A DNA stretch of 64,000 nucleotides from Cliona cf. orientalis (Eukaryota > Porifera > Demospongiae > Clionaida > Clionaidae). The stretch spans positions 7,736,135 through 7,800,134 of the forward strand of contig OZ005692.1 in assembly GCA_963930775.1 (NCBI GenBank), read 5' to 3'. The notes beneath the pieces were generated by a model that was not told where the DNA came from, did no database searches, and worked only from the letters and a program-made list of their open reading frames with translations. Both the position numbers and the translations under genes were made by a program. This document shows, piece after piece, positions 15,004 through 25,545 of this stretch. How positions within the stretch are numbered: position 1 is the first letter of the stretch; each line of letters starts with the position of its first letter.

Positions 15004-18000
15004 TTACACATTGTCCAATTGTGTCAGCAATGTCTGTGCTGATGGACGATTGTCTTTGTTGTCCTGCAAGCATAATTCAATCATAGTTACGTAACCAGCA
15101 TGATTAATCGAGGCAATCAAACGTCGCCTGGTATTGGTCTCGGGAAATTGGTCTATCAGCATCTCCACCAGAAGAATTCCAAAGCTGAAAATATCCATCT
15201 TCGGGGACTGAAGTGGTGGATTATTTGCCTCAGGAGCAGCGTATATGGGACTTCCTGGTCCCACAGTGTTAGCACGAGTCAGCAAATTGACTGAGCCATA
15301 ATCAGAAACTTTGGCCTTCCAACAGTTGACAATGTCTGGGAGAGGATCAAGTAAGACATTTGCACTGCTGATATCACGATGGAATATAGGGTGGGGTCGC
15401 ATTAGATGAAGGTAGTTAAGAGCTCGTAGGACATCTCGACTTATGGATGTAATCTTGAACTGTTCAATTGGACCTTGTTCCAGCACTGCTCTAAGGCTTG
15501 TGGCCATGAGCTCAGTAAGAATGATAGGAGTACCATCAACCGAAGCACCAATGAACTGGACCATGTTTGGATGACGAAGACGAGCAGCCATGTTCAACTC
15601 ACGATTATACATGGTTAAAAAATAGTCAGATGTGAGCTCTGAGTAAAAGCATTTTGCTGCAACTCGAGTTCCTCTGAAATTGGCTACTTTTGCTACACCC
15701 CACCCCCCTCTCCCTAATTCTTCATCAGTGAATTGGATTTCTTCTCGCTGAACCACCCACTGTAATCCTAGTTCCCTTGCTTCAGCTTCCGCTTCCTCTG
15801 CCCTTGTTCTCATGATCCGCAACTGCCTCTCTGTGCTTCTTCTCTTGCTCGGATTTCTTGTGCAATTCTTTCTTCAGTAATTTGTCGGACTTGCTGAGGA
15901 GTCTGAGAATCGTTTGATGCCATATCTCTCAATCCTTGTCTGCCGTCAGGAAATTGTTCGGAATCATAGTCCTTGCTACCTGCTTCCCTGACAAGTCTCG
16001 TCATCCTTTCAATCTTTTCCCGGATTCTCTTGTCAGTCCCCAAGTTACCATTAATGGCTACATTCACCAACATCCATCCACTGGCAGAATGATGATTATG
16101 GTTTGAAACACCTTCTTCAAAAAGATACATAAATGCCTGGGTGCAAAAAATCCAAACCGTAGTATCCGACATTTTGGATTGTGTTTCATCGCTTTTGTAC
16201 GGACGACGCTCGGAGCATCCACCAAATAGAGTAACTTCAATGAGGCCTGGTGCAAAGTTAATTGCTGTAGCAGAGTGAGCTTGTCGCGGTGTAATTTCAT
16301 TTGGTAGATCCAACTGCAAATTAGATTCAGATGTAATATATATAATATTATTATAGATTATGAATTATGGGGTCGATTTCAGCCCTCGTGCTTTATGTCA
16401 CTGCTGTATCAATACATGCCATGTGGCACACGAGAAGCTCGTGTAACAACTAGCGAATGATCTCTTTCTAAGCTGTGTGCCCCACAGAGACACTAGATCT
16501 CTTGGTTTGAAAAGCCTATCACATGGTGAGCTAGGATAGGCCTCCCGCTTGATTTTGCCATGAGTGAACATCAATGAGCTTTACAAATTTTGACAACTTT
16601 GTGCCAATATCTACATGTACAACTGTGCACACTTTACTACATGGCATATATTGGCATAGTGGTGCATTTGATGTTACAAGGGTTCATGGAACAAGAGTAG
16701 ATATTGGCAGCCCTAGCTTGCTACATAGTGTATTACCTCAGTCCAGCGATTTGATGTGAAGTCATAAATCCACGCATCTCTCAATGTCTCACCATCCTTA
16801 GCCTATCCTCCTGTCACTAGTATGCTGGGATAGTCACTGCCATAACCAAGATAACAAGCAGCATGGTATGCCCTTTCTGGTGGCAAGGGTGCAGTACTCT
16901 TTTGAAATTTTGTAATCTCCTGCATAACATAATAATCATGCATTTGCATGAGGAAGCTCAGGATGATGATGGCCAACACTATTATATCGCTTAGGGGCCA
17001 CTGCATGCCTAGATACCAAAGTATTAATTGTTACAAACTGTTGGCTACCAGAGGGATAGTGGAGGCAAATGCCTTAATTGGATGCATTCAAGTATGCATC
17101 TCTGCACATCAGAGTTACTAAGGTCTTGCGGCTAGCTATGACGTACAAAATGTTATCGTACTCACCATTTTTTCAAAGTCAAACAGATAAATATCATTCA
17201 TTTTAGTGCCTCCTGGTGTTTGGCCTCCAAACATAACAGCCTGGTGGTCATTGATACTAGTAAACATAAAATGAGAGCATGGTGGTGGTCTGGTTCCATT
17301 GATCGTTGGAGACAACCAAATACCTACAATGTCATATTATATTAATAATAATTAATTAAATCTTAGTACACAAACCATGGGTAATATTTATTAGCTTCTC
17401 TATAATATAGCTTGGTGCTACTTGTGCCCATTCTACATAATTTGAATTAAACATGAGAATTTTTAACCATCGCCACAAAGCATAAGCAGAGGGTTATACT
17501 GCAATCGTTTGGCAACTTTTTGTCCGTCTGTCCGTTCCAACCCTACTGCATGTGCTAAATGGTAAGGGTCGTCTGAGAGAAAGTAAGTACGTATTCGAGG
17601 CATAAAGGAATAAAGTGGTCATGTTAAGTCCTGCCCAGTGAGTGCAGCTGTTGCCAGTCTATGTTTACATGACACCTACCTCAGCTACATGACTGATCAC
17701 CATTCTGTGCTTTGCTGGTGACAGTGTAAACAGGCAGTTGCTGTCAAGTGCATAATTCATGTCACAAAGGCTTTTGGTTTATATAGTGATATAGCCAGGT
17801 GCCTCCCCTAATCCTAAAGATCACTATTAGGCCCCCATTGATGGATTATTAGTTTCTCATCAGGTAGATCAGTCCCAACTATAGCTACAGTCCCAGTAAA
17901 CCATACGGGCGGGAGGGTATTACCATTATTTTGATTACAGTAAACCACAGATATACAAACACTATAAAAGCCATCCAGCGCTTTCACTATTGCTGACCTG

Positions 18001-20828
18001 GCAGCTGAAAAACATTAGAAAAGTTGTGTCAAGAGTACTATATTATCAGCAGCTGTATCTTTTTTGGAGTGGATAGCAGTTTGCTGTAGTAGTTCAGCTT
18101 GAACTTGAACAGTACTTGGCAAAAGGTTTGATCATGTGACAAGACACACCCTTATTGCATCATTGGCATGGAGTAATAATAATGGCAATAAATAATTATA
18201 CATATACATGTATAGCTCCAAAAATTGATGCGGGCAGCTGATGACCAACTAATAATCAACGAGCTACTGGGGCCTTATTAACCCTCGTCGTAAAGCATAG
18301 GCGGAGGGGTTACTGCAATCGTTTGGTAATTTTTGTCTGTCCGTCCGTCCGTCCGTCCGTCTGTCCGTCCGTCACAACCCTCCTATGCAAAATGGTAAGG
18401 GTCGTCTGAGAGAAAGTACGCATTCGAGGTATACCGGACACCCAGTGGTGTAGTAGTGTGCAGCTGTTGCCCGTCTGTGTTTACATTGCTCTTACCTCAG
18501 CTACATGACTGATTACAAATCTGGTCAGTTGTCATGCAGTGCAGTGACAGTACAAACAGGCAGTGGCTCTCAAGTGCCTAATTCAGTTAGGTTATCGCAG
18601 AAGCTTTCAGTTTGTATAGTGACATAGCCAGGTGCCTTTCCCTTACTCCTAGATCATGCACTGACTCTGAAGAGACTTGAACAGTGTACCATAACCATGT
18701 TCAGGTGCAGCATATGTTGTTCAATATACACAGTGAGCTATATATGCTGTACATACGCATGAGTCATGCATGCATGCATGTAGCGGTGAGGGTTCTGCAC
18801 TTAAGTGCATTCATTTGTAGATAGCAAGTTGGGATATTATCATGATAAAGATGGAGTGTTTAATCTACTACTGCCTTTCCCAAAGTTCGTGGTCTCTTTT
18901 CTCAAGCAGGTCATAAATTTAGTAGCTAGCTATATATGGGTCCTTTGATGTGTACATGTAGGCTTCAATATTAACTCCTATGTTTATTCAGTAGCATAGA
19001 GCAGTTAGCCTTGATCGATCGTTTTTATCTTCAAACTTCTATAGCTGTGCAGTACAGCTGGGTTAGCTAGTATGTACAGTGGGAACTCTGTATGCACTCC
19101 CTTAGCAACGCATGACTTTCTGGAGGAGACATGCCTACACTAACAAATTTCGATTTCATGTGGGATTTTCTTCCATCGAGATACATCACAGGCTGTTCTT
19201 AGGATCATTAAAAAGTAGTCCATGCATCTGTACTACCAGGAGTACTTCTGGTACTACCCAATTTAAGTACTATGATTTGCACAGTTCGGGAAATACTATT
19301 AAAGCGGCTGCTGCTTGAGATAAAATTAATATGTACAGCACACTATTGGCAAATACCGTTAACCAAGAGTTAATTGGCGTATACATAAACTTCATCTATG
19401 TACCTTTAAGTATATATCAATACCACACAGCCGAAAGGTTGCCAAGCTTTGCCATATTATTTGTACTGTATATATTATAAAATTTAGGTTAAGGATGTGG
19501 CTGATGCTAAACTATGAATATAGTTTGCCTGGCCTTAGCCAATGTGGTAAAGGAGGCCAAAACAATGTCACATACCCAGACAGGAATTGTCAAGCGGTGA
19601 AACTAGGAAAAACTTTTTCCTGGCATTACTCTCCAGCTATACAGTATTGACTAGGGACACACGTGAGTGCAGGAACTTCTCGCTCAGTGCACAAGCCAAT
19701 TGGTTAAGGATGCTATTATAGTAGACAAATAGTGGTGAGGATACCGAATTTAGTGTTGCACTACACCCCACATGGTATATAGGCCGAGCACTGGATGTGG
19801 CTAGCCTCGAGCTTGGCACATGCCAAAGCATGAGGCTCTAGCTAGGGTGGGGCATGCAAGGTTGCCTCAATAAAGTGAGACGGCGCTTAAATCCTTGCAT
19901 TCTGTAGATCTGTTTGACAGTCTCTGGTGCATGAGGCGCTAGTTAAGACTACGAGTCTGAAGTTTAGTATCATGTGGATAGGTACAGGCTTTAGACATCT
20001 CCTATATTTGTGAAGGAGCTGACAAAGGGACTACAGGATATGTGCAAATAATCCACAGACGCAACATTACGCCCACACAGTAAGCCCTAGTTCTAGCTAG
20101 GTTGTCAGTTTATAGAGTGGGACAATTGTCAGCCAATCTGTGAGTAGTAATGAATGGGGGCCACACTTGAACAGTGATAGTTGAGTGCAGACTTTAAGGG
20201 AGGTGCACAATTTTCAAATGGGGTGGAATTAAGCTTACCAGTTTCTAAATCATAGAAGTGAAATTCATTAGTCCAGCCTAGATGTCCAGTTAAAACCATT
20301 CGTCCAGATGGAATGAACTCAGATTCTGGTTGGATTGATCTGGGAGCAATCCCACAACCACCGAATACCACAAGTTTCCTTCGAAAGCATACAAATCCAC
20401 AAGCAATTTTATTCATTGGCCTATAATATTTATTAGTATGCAAATTAAAAAAGAGAGAGCTCACCTTTGTGCTGCTTGATCCAATTCAGCTGAGAGGTGC
20501 TCCAGGTATACTGAGATCTAGAAGAGAGCACATGAAGTTCACCACGCCAAGTATTGGTGTCGTGTCCTCCAAAAAAATATATGTCAGACGTATCAGATTG
20601 AGAACAACACCTCCCACCATACAGAGAGTGAGGTGGGCTACCTCCAGTTTCCTTTGTCATCCACCTTTCCAGATAATGGTCAAAGACTTCAACACGTGAA
20701 GACAACTCGGATTTACTCCGGGCATCGAAGCCTACTGTGCGACCTCCATATGTACAAGAGTAACCGTTTTCTGTGCCAGCTGTGTAGTACCAGGCTCTTG
20801 CAGGAGGCTGTAGGAAATCTCGAGACAT
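15004..20828 (-). CDS. kelch-coiled-coil-TKL kinase
   Basis: Exons: 20465-20828, 20239-20420, 17166-17323, 16737-16919 and 15004-16313. The protein starts MSRDFLQPPARAWYYTAGTE. Kelch blades follow: DIYFFGGHD, KLVVFGGCG, AVMFGGQTPGGTKMNDIYLF, SILVTGG and EVTLFGGCS. Next is a charged coiled coil (QITEERIAQEIRAREEAQR, then RAEEAEAEARELG), then the kinase: loop GRGGWGVA, lysine in AAKCF, IFHRDISSANVLL, VSDYGSVN (DYG in place of DFG) and YAAPEANNP. This architecture (kelch propeller, coil, TKL kinase) is one I associate with demosponges, with a presumed signalling role. Oddities: an in-frame TAG at 16803-16805 in the fourth blade exon, a one-base frame change between coiled coil and kinase near 15815, and a phase mismatch at the 20465/20420 junction. 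Either base errors or a recent pseudogene. Confidence 0.8.
17464..17825. repeat. interspersed repeat, copy 1
   Basis: About 360 bp in the large kelch-gene intron, shared with 18289-18657. Landmarks are GTTATACTGCAATCGTTTGG, AAATGGTAAGGGTCGTCTGA, and a common 3' end near ATAGCCAGGTGCCT. No coding capacity; class unknown. Confidence 0.85.
18289..18657. repeat. interspersed repeat, copy 2, with (GTCC)n
   Basis: Second copy of the 17464 repeat. It carries an expanded (GTCC)n tract at about 18337-18373 where the first copy has only two or three units. Both copies lie in the same intron in the same orientation. Confidence 0.85.
18658..20128. other. rest of large kelch-gene intron
   Basis: No exon, repeat pair or RNA gene recognised. 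Small open frames at 19112-19318 and 19637-19831 have no family resemblance. Confidence 0.5.
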
Positions 20829-20903
20829 TTTGTCCTCGGGATACGCCCACTTTTATTATGCGTACTGGAAATGGTCGTCATTGTAGTCCACACTATTTAG
20901 CAT

Positions 20904-21278
20904 GAATTCCGTTATGTACCGAGAAACCCGCGCGCCATAGGCGCACGGCCCAGCCCCCATAGGGGGCTGGGCTAAATTGCTATATTACGAACGGCTAAGG
21001 GTAGGTAGGGTTTTGGTTTAGGGTAGGGTTTGACACACAAGGGTTAGTACTACTATTGTCTTTAAAGTCGTGACAAAAGAGCACCTGGCAGCGGCGTTCA
21101 CGGTGGTGCAGTGGTTAGGGCTCTGGTGTACGGATTCATGTGCCCCAGTTCGATCCTAGCTCTATTCATTCAATTTCCTTTTTTTTCTGGAAATTTTCTA
21201 AGTGAGGGAGGCGCGCGCTACACGTGATCAATAGAACGTCATCTTGACGCGCGGATTTCTCGGTACATAACGGGATTC
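20904..21278. mobile_element. long-TIR MITE with 9-bp target duplication (MULE-like)
   Basis: The left end GAATTCCGTTATGTACCGAG is matched by the right end on the other strand, GAATCCCGTTATGTACCGAG, and the pairing continues into GAAA-CCGCGCG. ATTTAGCAT occurs exactly on both sides (20895-20903 and 21279-21287), a 9-bp target-site duplication. Long TIRs with 9-bp duplications are typical of Mutator-like elements. The interior holds a GC hairpin (CCAGCCCCCATAGGGGGCTGG) and a tRNA-like segment. It sits about 70 bp upstream of the kelch-kinase start codon, in its likely promoter. Confidence 0.85.
21096..21175 (+). repeat. tRNA-like SINE head
   Basis: A-box-like TGGTGCAGTGGTTA (21104-21117) and B-box GTTCGATCC (21148-21156), about 40 bp apart as in tRNA genes and tRNA-derived SINEs. 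A complete cloverleaf with an acceptor stem was not evident, so a SINE relic is preferred over a functional tRNA. It lies wholly inside the long-TIR element. Confidence 0.6.
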
Positions 21279-21334
21279 ATTTAGCATCACACGCACATTG
21301 CAAATGAGACATCAATAGCCCATAATACGTAATT

Positions 21335-22276
21335 ACAGCAGGAATCTATAAACCCCTTGCCCAATATTAAAGTGTTCAAACCCAGCTATGAGGCTATAAA
21401 ATTAAATTTTGGTTACAGTGCATATTAGCTCTGTAAACTGTGTAAATAACATTGGGCTTTTCCATTTATATTAATAGCCATACACCCCCACGGAAGAGCC
21501 ATAATTACATCTGAGGGATCTAAATTTATGCCATTTTAATGAGTTCTTGATGGGTAAAAATAGGTTTTTAATGAAATCTTAATGGGTAAATACCCAATTT
21601 TAATGAAATCTAGATGGTTACCATGAAGACAATAATGAATCCTGGGGGATTATCATGCAAATGACACTGCATCTTGTTGCATTTTAATGAGTCTTGGAGG
21701 GATCAAGCCCTCTTTTTAATTGGTTCTTGATGGTTAAAGTCAATAATTAGGCTTCCTGAGGGGGTAAATCAAAATTTAGTCTTCCGTGGGGGTGTATCTT
21801 TATATTATTGGAATAGCCCATTATTAATTTTAACAAACAAAGAGGGATACTCGATACCTTGTGGTAAACAATGAATAGCCTTTGATTCCATTGTGTACAT
21901 GTGGCAGATCTAGAGTCAAGGTCAAAGCTATAAAGCTGGAGTGAAAAATCGCACCTTTATTGTGCCATAATTAATATATCAACCGCCACAAAAGCCACAA
22001 CAGATATGACGATCTCACTTAAGTTACTACAATGGTTGTGTTAATAAACCAATAAACTAAGTGAACAATGGCTTCACACCTTAACTCTTCCTTTGTTTTC
22101 TGTTTCAAAGTGCTTTGTGCTCATTGTGTGGGTGTGGTCCTTGGCTTGCAAAGAGTACCTATAAAAGCAGCTTGCGATTGCCTGCTTGAACCATTGCATT
22201 GGAGATCACTTTGATACTTTGATTCTGTATAGCAGCACACCATTCAATTCAACTGAGCACTACAACCTTGAAAGTC
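21335..22276 (+). promoter_or_regulatory. conserved upstream region of lectin-like gene 1, TATA box 22160-22167
   Basis: Sequence from about 21335 (CTATAAACCCCTTGCCC) to the ATG is shared with the upstream regions at 33992-34519 and 51860-52427, and partly with 49690-50150. TATAAAAG lies at 22160-22167, about 110 bp before the ATG, in a context also conserved in the other copies (TATAAAAGCAGCTTG). Transcription should begin near 22190-22195. The 5' UTR contains CTGAGCACTACAACCTT. Confidence 0.75.
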
Positions 22277-23167
22277 ATGGCTACGATTGATATTAAGTCT
22301 AAGACTGGTACGGAATATGGACCAGTGGGATACATTTATCATCTTTCCAGCAGGAAGCCAATTGGTCCATCTGGAGGAAAGCTGTGCCCTACCAACGGCA
22401 CTAAACTAGTTGCATACAACACTAAAGAAAAGAAAGAGGTTCTTCAATTCCGATTTGTGTGCGTGAAGGAATTTGGACACTTTGGATACATTGAGCACGT
22501 AGGAAGCAGCAAAGTTATTCATCCCTCTAAAGACAACAAGTTGGTCTTGCGTGAAGAGAGGAGCGTCAATGCCTTATTCACATTTGATCTTGAAAAGTAT
22601 ACGATAATACACCGAAACGGCAAGCATTGGCACACCAAAGGAGATAATCCAACACCTGAAAATGGCACAGCTTGTCTCCTTCAGAAGCATGAGGTTCGTT
22701 CCAACAAAGCAAAGTCTAAGGATGCTGCAATAAACGATGTTGCAAAGTTTTACTTTGGCGACGATGATGCTCACCACTTGTATCCTTACTCATCTCCAAA
22801 CATTTCGCACGATTGGAAACTGTTGCAAGCTTTCATTGCACCCAAGACATCTCGCTCTTTTGTGATTAATTACAAAGTCGGTCATGTAAAAGAATTACCT
22901 GACACAGCCACACATCCTTGGAAACTTTCAGCAGATGTAGCATACTCATTTCTTAAGAACAGTGTTGGCTACGATGGGTCTTTTTCAAGCAGTACATTGA
23001 TGGAAGAAAAGAGTGTGTCACTCAAAATTGATGTTGAAAAAGGTGATACTATTTGTGTGTGGCAATACGTTCACTGCATTGCTGAATTTGGTAATGAGAT
23101 TGTGTTCCTGAGCAATATTATTTGTGACACAGACAGCCTCGATAAGAAGCCAGATGTATTACTATAG
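22277..23167 (+). CDS. beta-trefoil lectin-like protein, copy 1 (intact)
   Basis: A single exon of 296 aa. The start is the ATG at 22277 (MATIDIKSK), which aligns with the starts of the other copies; earlier in-frame TTG codons are in the leader. No signal peptide is seen, so it is cytosolic or released by another route. The N-terminal half has three related strands-and-loop units: GYIYHLSSRKPIGP, GYIEHVGSSKVIHP and YTIIHRNGKHWHTKG. This threefold repeat suggests a ricin-type beta-trefoil. The C-terminal part (about residues 180-290) includes WKLLQAFIAPKTSRSFVINY and a conserved VCVWQYVHC-like strand with alternating Ser/Thr/Val. It recalls the C-terminal region of lectins fused to aerolysin-type domains, but that link is weak. 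An innate recognition or defence role is inference. Paralogs: 34520 and 52428, plus a broken one at 50161. Confidence 0.75.
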   Translation: MATIDIKSKTGTEYGPVGYIYHLSSRKPIGPSGGKLCPTNGTKLVAYNTKEKKEVLQFRFVCVKEFGHFGYIEHVGSSKVIHPSKDNKLVLREERSVNALFTFDLEKYTIIHRNGKHWHTKGDNPTPENGTACLLQKHEVRSNKAKSKDAAINDVAKFYFGDDDAHHLYPYSSPNISHDWKLLQAFIAPKTSRSFVINYKVGHVKELPDTATHPWKLSADVAYSFLKNSVGYDGSFSSSTLMEEKSVSLKIDVEKGDTICVWQYVHCIAEFGNEIVFLSNIICDTDSLDKKPDVLL

Positions 23168-23940
23168 GCCTATAAACATGGCCTGGATGACAACAATGAT
23201 ATGGAAGTTCATTAACTTAATCATCACTGAACACTGATGGAACCTTTTAATTTTATAATTGGTGCTAATCATTTTCTCAGCAAAGATTGATAGTTAAGGA
23301 GCTATCAATCTTTTAATCAAAACCTAATATTAATGCTCTAACGTGTACTATAATAATAATATTCAAGTATAACAATTGCAAGTGGCTAAAATGAAGTTCA
23401 CCGAAGCAATATTAGCTATACCCGATGTGGGGAGGGAGAGGGATGCAAAATACCCCGCCTGTAATTAATTATAAATTCCTGGTATCCTCACAATTAGCTG
23501 GCTAATCCACAGCTAGCTAGGAATGCATTCTTATCTTAAATCTGGTGCACCTTGGGTGCAAAATATCCTAGCCTGGAATTTCAGGGGTGAAAAATATGTC
23601 CTCGCTATAATTAACTGCCTACGTTTTTGAGATTAACAGCTATTATGTTTATCTATTAGCAAAATAACTGATGAACCCTGGCCATGTATGCTTTACAATT
23701 TTTCCATCTCTCCCCACAATCATGGTGAAGAGCTGCATTATTGTTAATAATATTCATGGTCTCACTCAGCATCATGTTCACGTGTACAACGGTATTATTA
23801 TAGGCCTCTTATATTATAGGCTGAGAAGTGAGGATCAAAATATTATCATGATCAGTGATATAAATTAAATCTATTCAGCCAATATGCTTCAAAGTATTGC
23901 ATGTACTCTAGAATTCAGTATAGTATTAAAATTAATTAGG
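23168..23940. repeat. spacer duplicated in the array
   Basis: The 3' flank of lectin-like gene 1. Parts are repeated at 51480-51840 and 53810-53890. Landmarks are GATGAACCCTGGCCATGTAT (23671; also at 51664) and ATATCCTAGCCTGGAAT (23567; also at 53871). Non-coding. Confidence 0.7.
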
Positions 23941-24518
23941 CTGAATGTGGAAAGTTCAAGTAGATATTGTCATCATCATCCTTGAGAAGAAAGCCTTTCT
24001 CACACAATCCACCAATTAGCACGTCTCGAAGGATATTTGGCTCTCTAGTGATAAGATGGCAGATCGCTAGCTATGTTAAACCTTTGAGCATCTGTGCGGC
24101 TGACATAGAAATATAACCAGTTTGTCATGCCAGTGGGTTGCTGCTTGGATTCCCATGGGTACGGGGAATCTGGACCTGAAAGATACTCTGGCCAATAATC
24201 GCATTCAGCAACATCATACAGCTTCTTAAGATCATTGCAGTCACTGCTTTGATCCAGCTTAAGGTCTTTATTCCACTTGATCAAGATTTCTTTCATATCT
24301 TGTCTGCTGACGGCAGTAGCCTGCCTTGATAGCAGTTCCATGTTTATACCTTCGTTTTTGGAGAATTTATCGATTCCCATCTTCACATGAGTTTTGTTGT
24401 CTTTTATTGCATCAGATAGCCATCCGCTCTGGAATATCATGTCCTCAGATGTACTGACAGATTTAATGTTCAGATTAACATCCTTGTCATGATCACTCTT
24501 GGATAACAAACTTCCCAT
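23941..24518 (-). CDS. myristoylation-type protein, copy 1 (frame-shifted end)
   Basis: ATG at 24518 gives MGSLLSKSDHDKD. A glycine second residue with a serine/lysine at positions 6-7 fits the N-myristoylation signal, so a membrane-peripheral protein is predicted. The rest matches the copy at 54113-54694: SEDMIFQS, ELLSRQATAVSRQD, TNWLYFYVSRTDAQRF. No known family was recognised. Near 24058 this copy has four extra bases (GCTAGCTA where the other has GCTA). These send the frame to a stop at 24045, giving 157 aa. In the other frame the remaining C-terminus (GGLCEKGFLLKDDDDNIYLN) is still readable to about 23941. It runs convergently with lectin-like gene 1 and divergently from the broken PHF10 5' end. 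Confidence 0.7.
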
Positions 24519-24700
24519 CTTAGCTCTGATAGATCAGGTAGCTAGTCTCGAAGACAAGAGAGCTTGAAATTTAGGTTCTAAACTAATTCAATCGGAGAGA
24601 AGAGAGAACTGGAGCTGCGAACTTCAGAGCCTGCCTTCAAATTTTGGCGGGAAAGAGCAACGTTTGCGCATGCGCACTTCCCCCGAAATCCTCACGGTTT
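24519..24700. promoter_or_regulatory. divergent promoter, copy 1 (E2F-like, NRF1-like sites)
   Basis: TTTGGCGGGAAA at 24643-24654 matches the E2F consensus. TGCGCATGCGCA at 24665-24676 is a perfect palindromic NRF1-type site. The same arrangement occurs at 54852-54910. In this copy the promoter is separated from the downstream PHF10-like sequence by two inserted elements. Confidence 0.7.
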
Positions 24701-24701
24701 A

Positions 24702-24958
24702 TGCACACATCAATGCAAATCCCCACCCACCCCCTCCCGGGCACAAGTGGGGATTTGAGCGTCTCTTGATCCTCAAGCCCTGCCCCAGGGGTGGTGCTTT
24801 TGTATACTCAGAGTATCGTGTATTACATGCTCCGTATACTTGTACTAGGGTTATTTGCCAAAATATTTGCCCCCCGGGAGCGTCCTTTTCACCCCCTCCG
24901 TGGCAAATCCCCACCCATGCCCGGGAGGGGTGGGTGGGGATTTGCATTGATAGGTGCA
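24702..24958. mobile_element. foldback element, TTA target duplication
   Basis: About 40 bp arms: left TGCACACATCAATGCAAATC, right on the other strand TGCACCTATCAATGCAAATC, continuing through CCCACC and CCTCCCGGGCA. Flanked by TTA at 24699-24701 and 24959-24961. Non-coding. The equivalent position at 54920 in the paralogous segment is empty. Confidence 0.85.
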
Positions 24959-25232
24959 TTAGGCCATCACTTATAATATAATAGTTTCCCGTCCCCCGCC
25001 CGCATGCTATTTTAGCACCCGCATCCTCACTTATTATTGGCAGTTTCATTGGCCACACCCCTAATTCAAGGCGGGTTTAGGGGTGTGGTCAGATTCTTGC
25101 ATGCAAGATCATGCTTGAAGTTACTAAACTGTATGCTAGCTAATAGCAGCAGAATTAAAAAATATCCGCCCGCCCGCATGGGTTGATGGCTAATCAGGGG
25201 ACGGGAAACAAGTATATTATAAGTCATGGCCT
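24959..25232. mobile_element. second inverted-repeat element abutting the first
   Basis: The left end TTAGGCCATCACTTATAATA is mirrored by the right end (other strand) TAAGGCCATGACTTATAATA, and both continue to GTTTCCCGTCCCC. It lies between the foldback and the sequence resuming homology with 54922 (GAACGTGGTAATGGTCGATG). It is likewise absent from the paralogous segment. Confidence 0.8.
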
Positions 25233-25545
25233 TATAGAACGTGGTAATGGTCGATGTTTCATTGAAAAGACTGAGAACTATGGATGACGAATCTGTTGGC
25301 AAGGTAAATATGGAGTGATATATCATTTCAACTCACAAATAGCATTATATGCTCTATCTCCGTCTCATCTCTAGCAAACTCAAAAACGTTCTCATTCTGT
25401 GAGCGTGGATCCAGCTCGAGAGCAACAGCGTTGAGTCTGAGACCTCTGCGGTAGCCACTGACTACTTCCCAGCCTGGGAGATGAAGGGGCGGAGACCTAC
25501 ATACTCCAGGAACATGTCAAGGAGTTCCTCGACATAAGGTGAGGC
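25233..25545 (+). pseudogene. PHF10: broken duplicate of PHF10 exons 1-2
   Basis: ATGGATGACGAATCTGTTGG with its donor GTAAAT (about 25280-25307) and the second-exon sequence (CGTTCTCATTCTGTGAGCGT, ACTGACTACTTCCCAGCC, GAACATGTCAAGGAGTTCCT) match 54962-55238. Internal pieces are missing compared with 55044-55260, so the SAY-domain frame is lost. Homology stops after GACATAAG at about 25540. It marks the right edge of the segmental duplication. Confidence 0.8.

Noticed and set aside
21096-21175. Functional tRNA gene
   Set aside because: A and B boxes are present, but no convincing acceptor stem or anticodon arm could be drawn; a SINE relic fits better.
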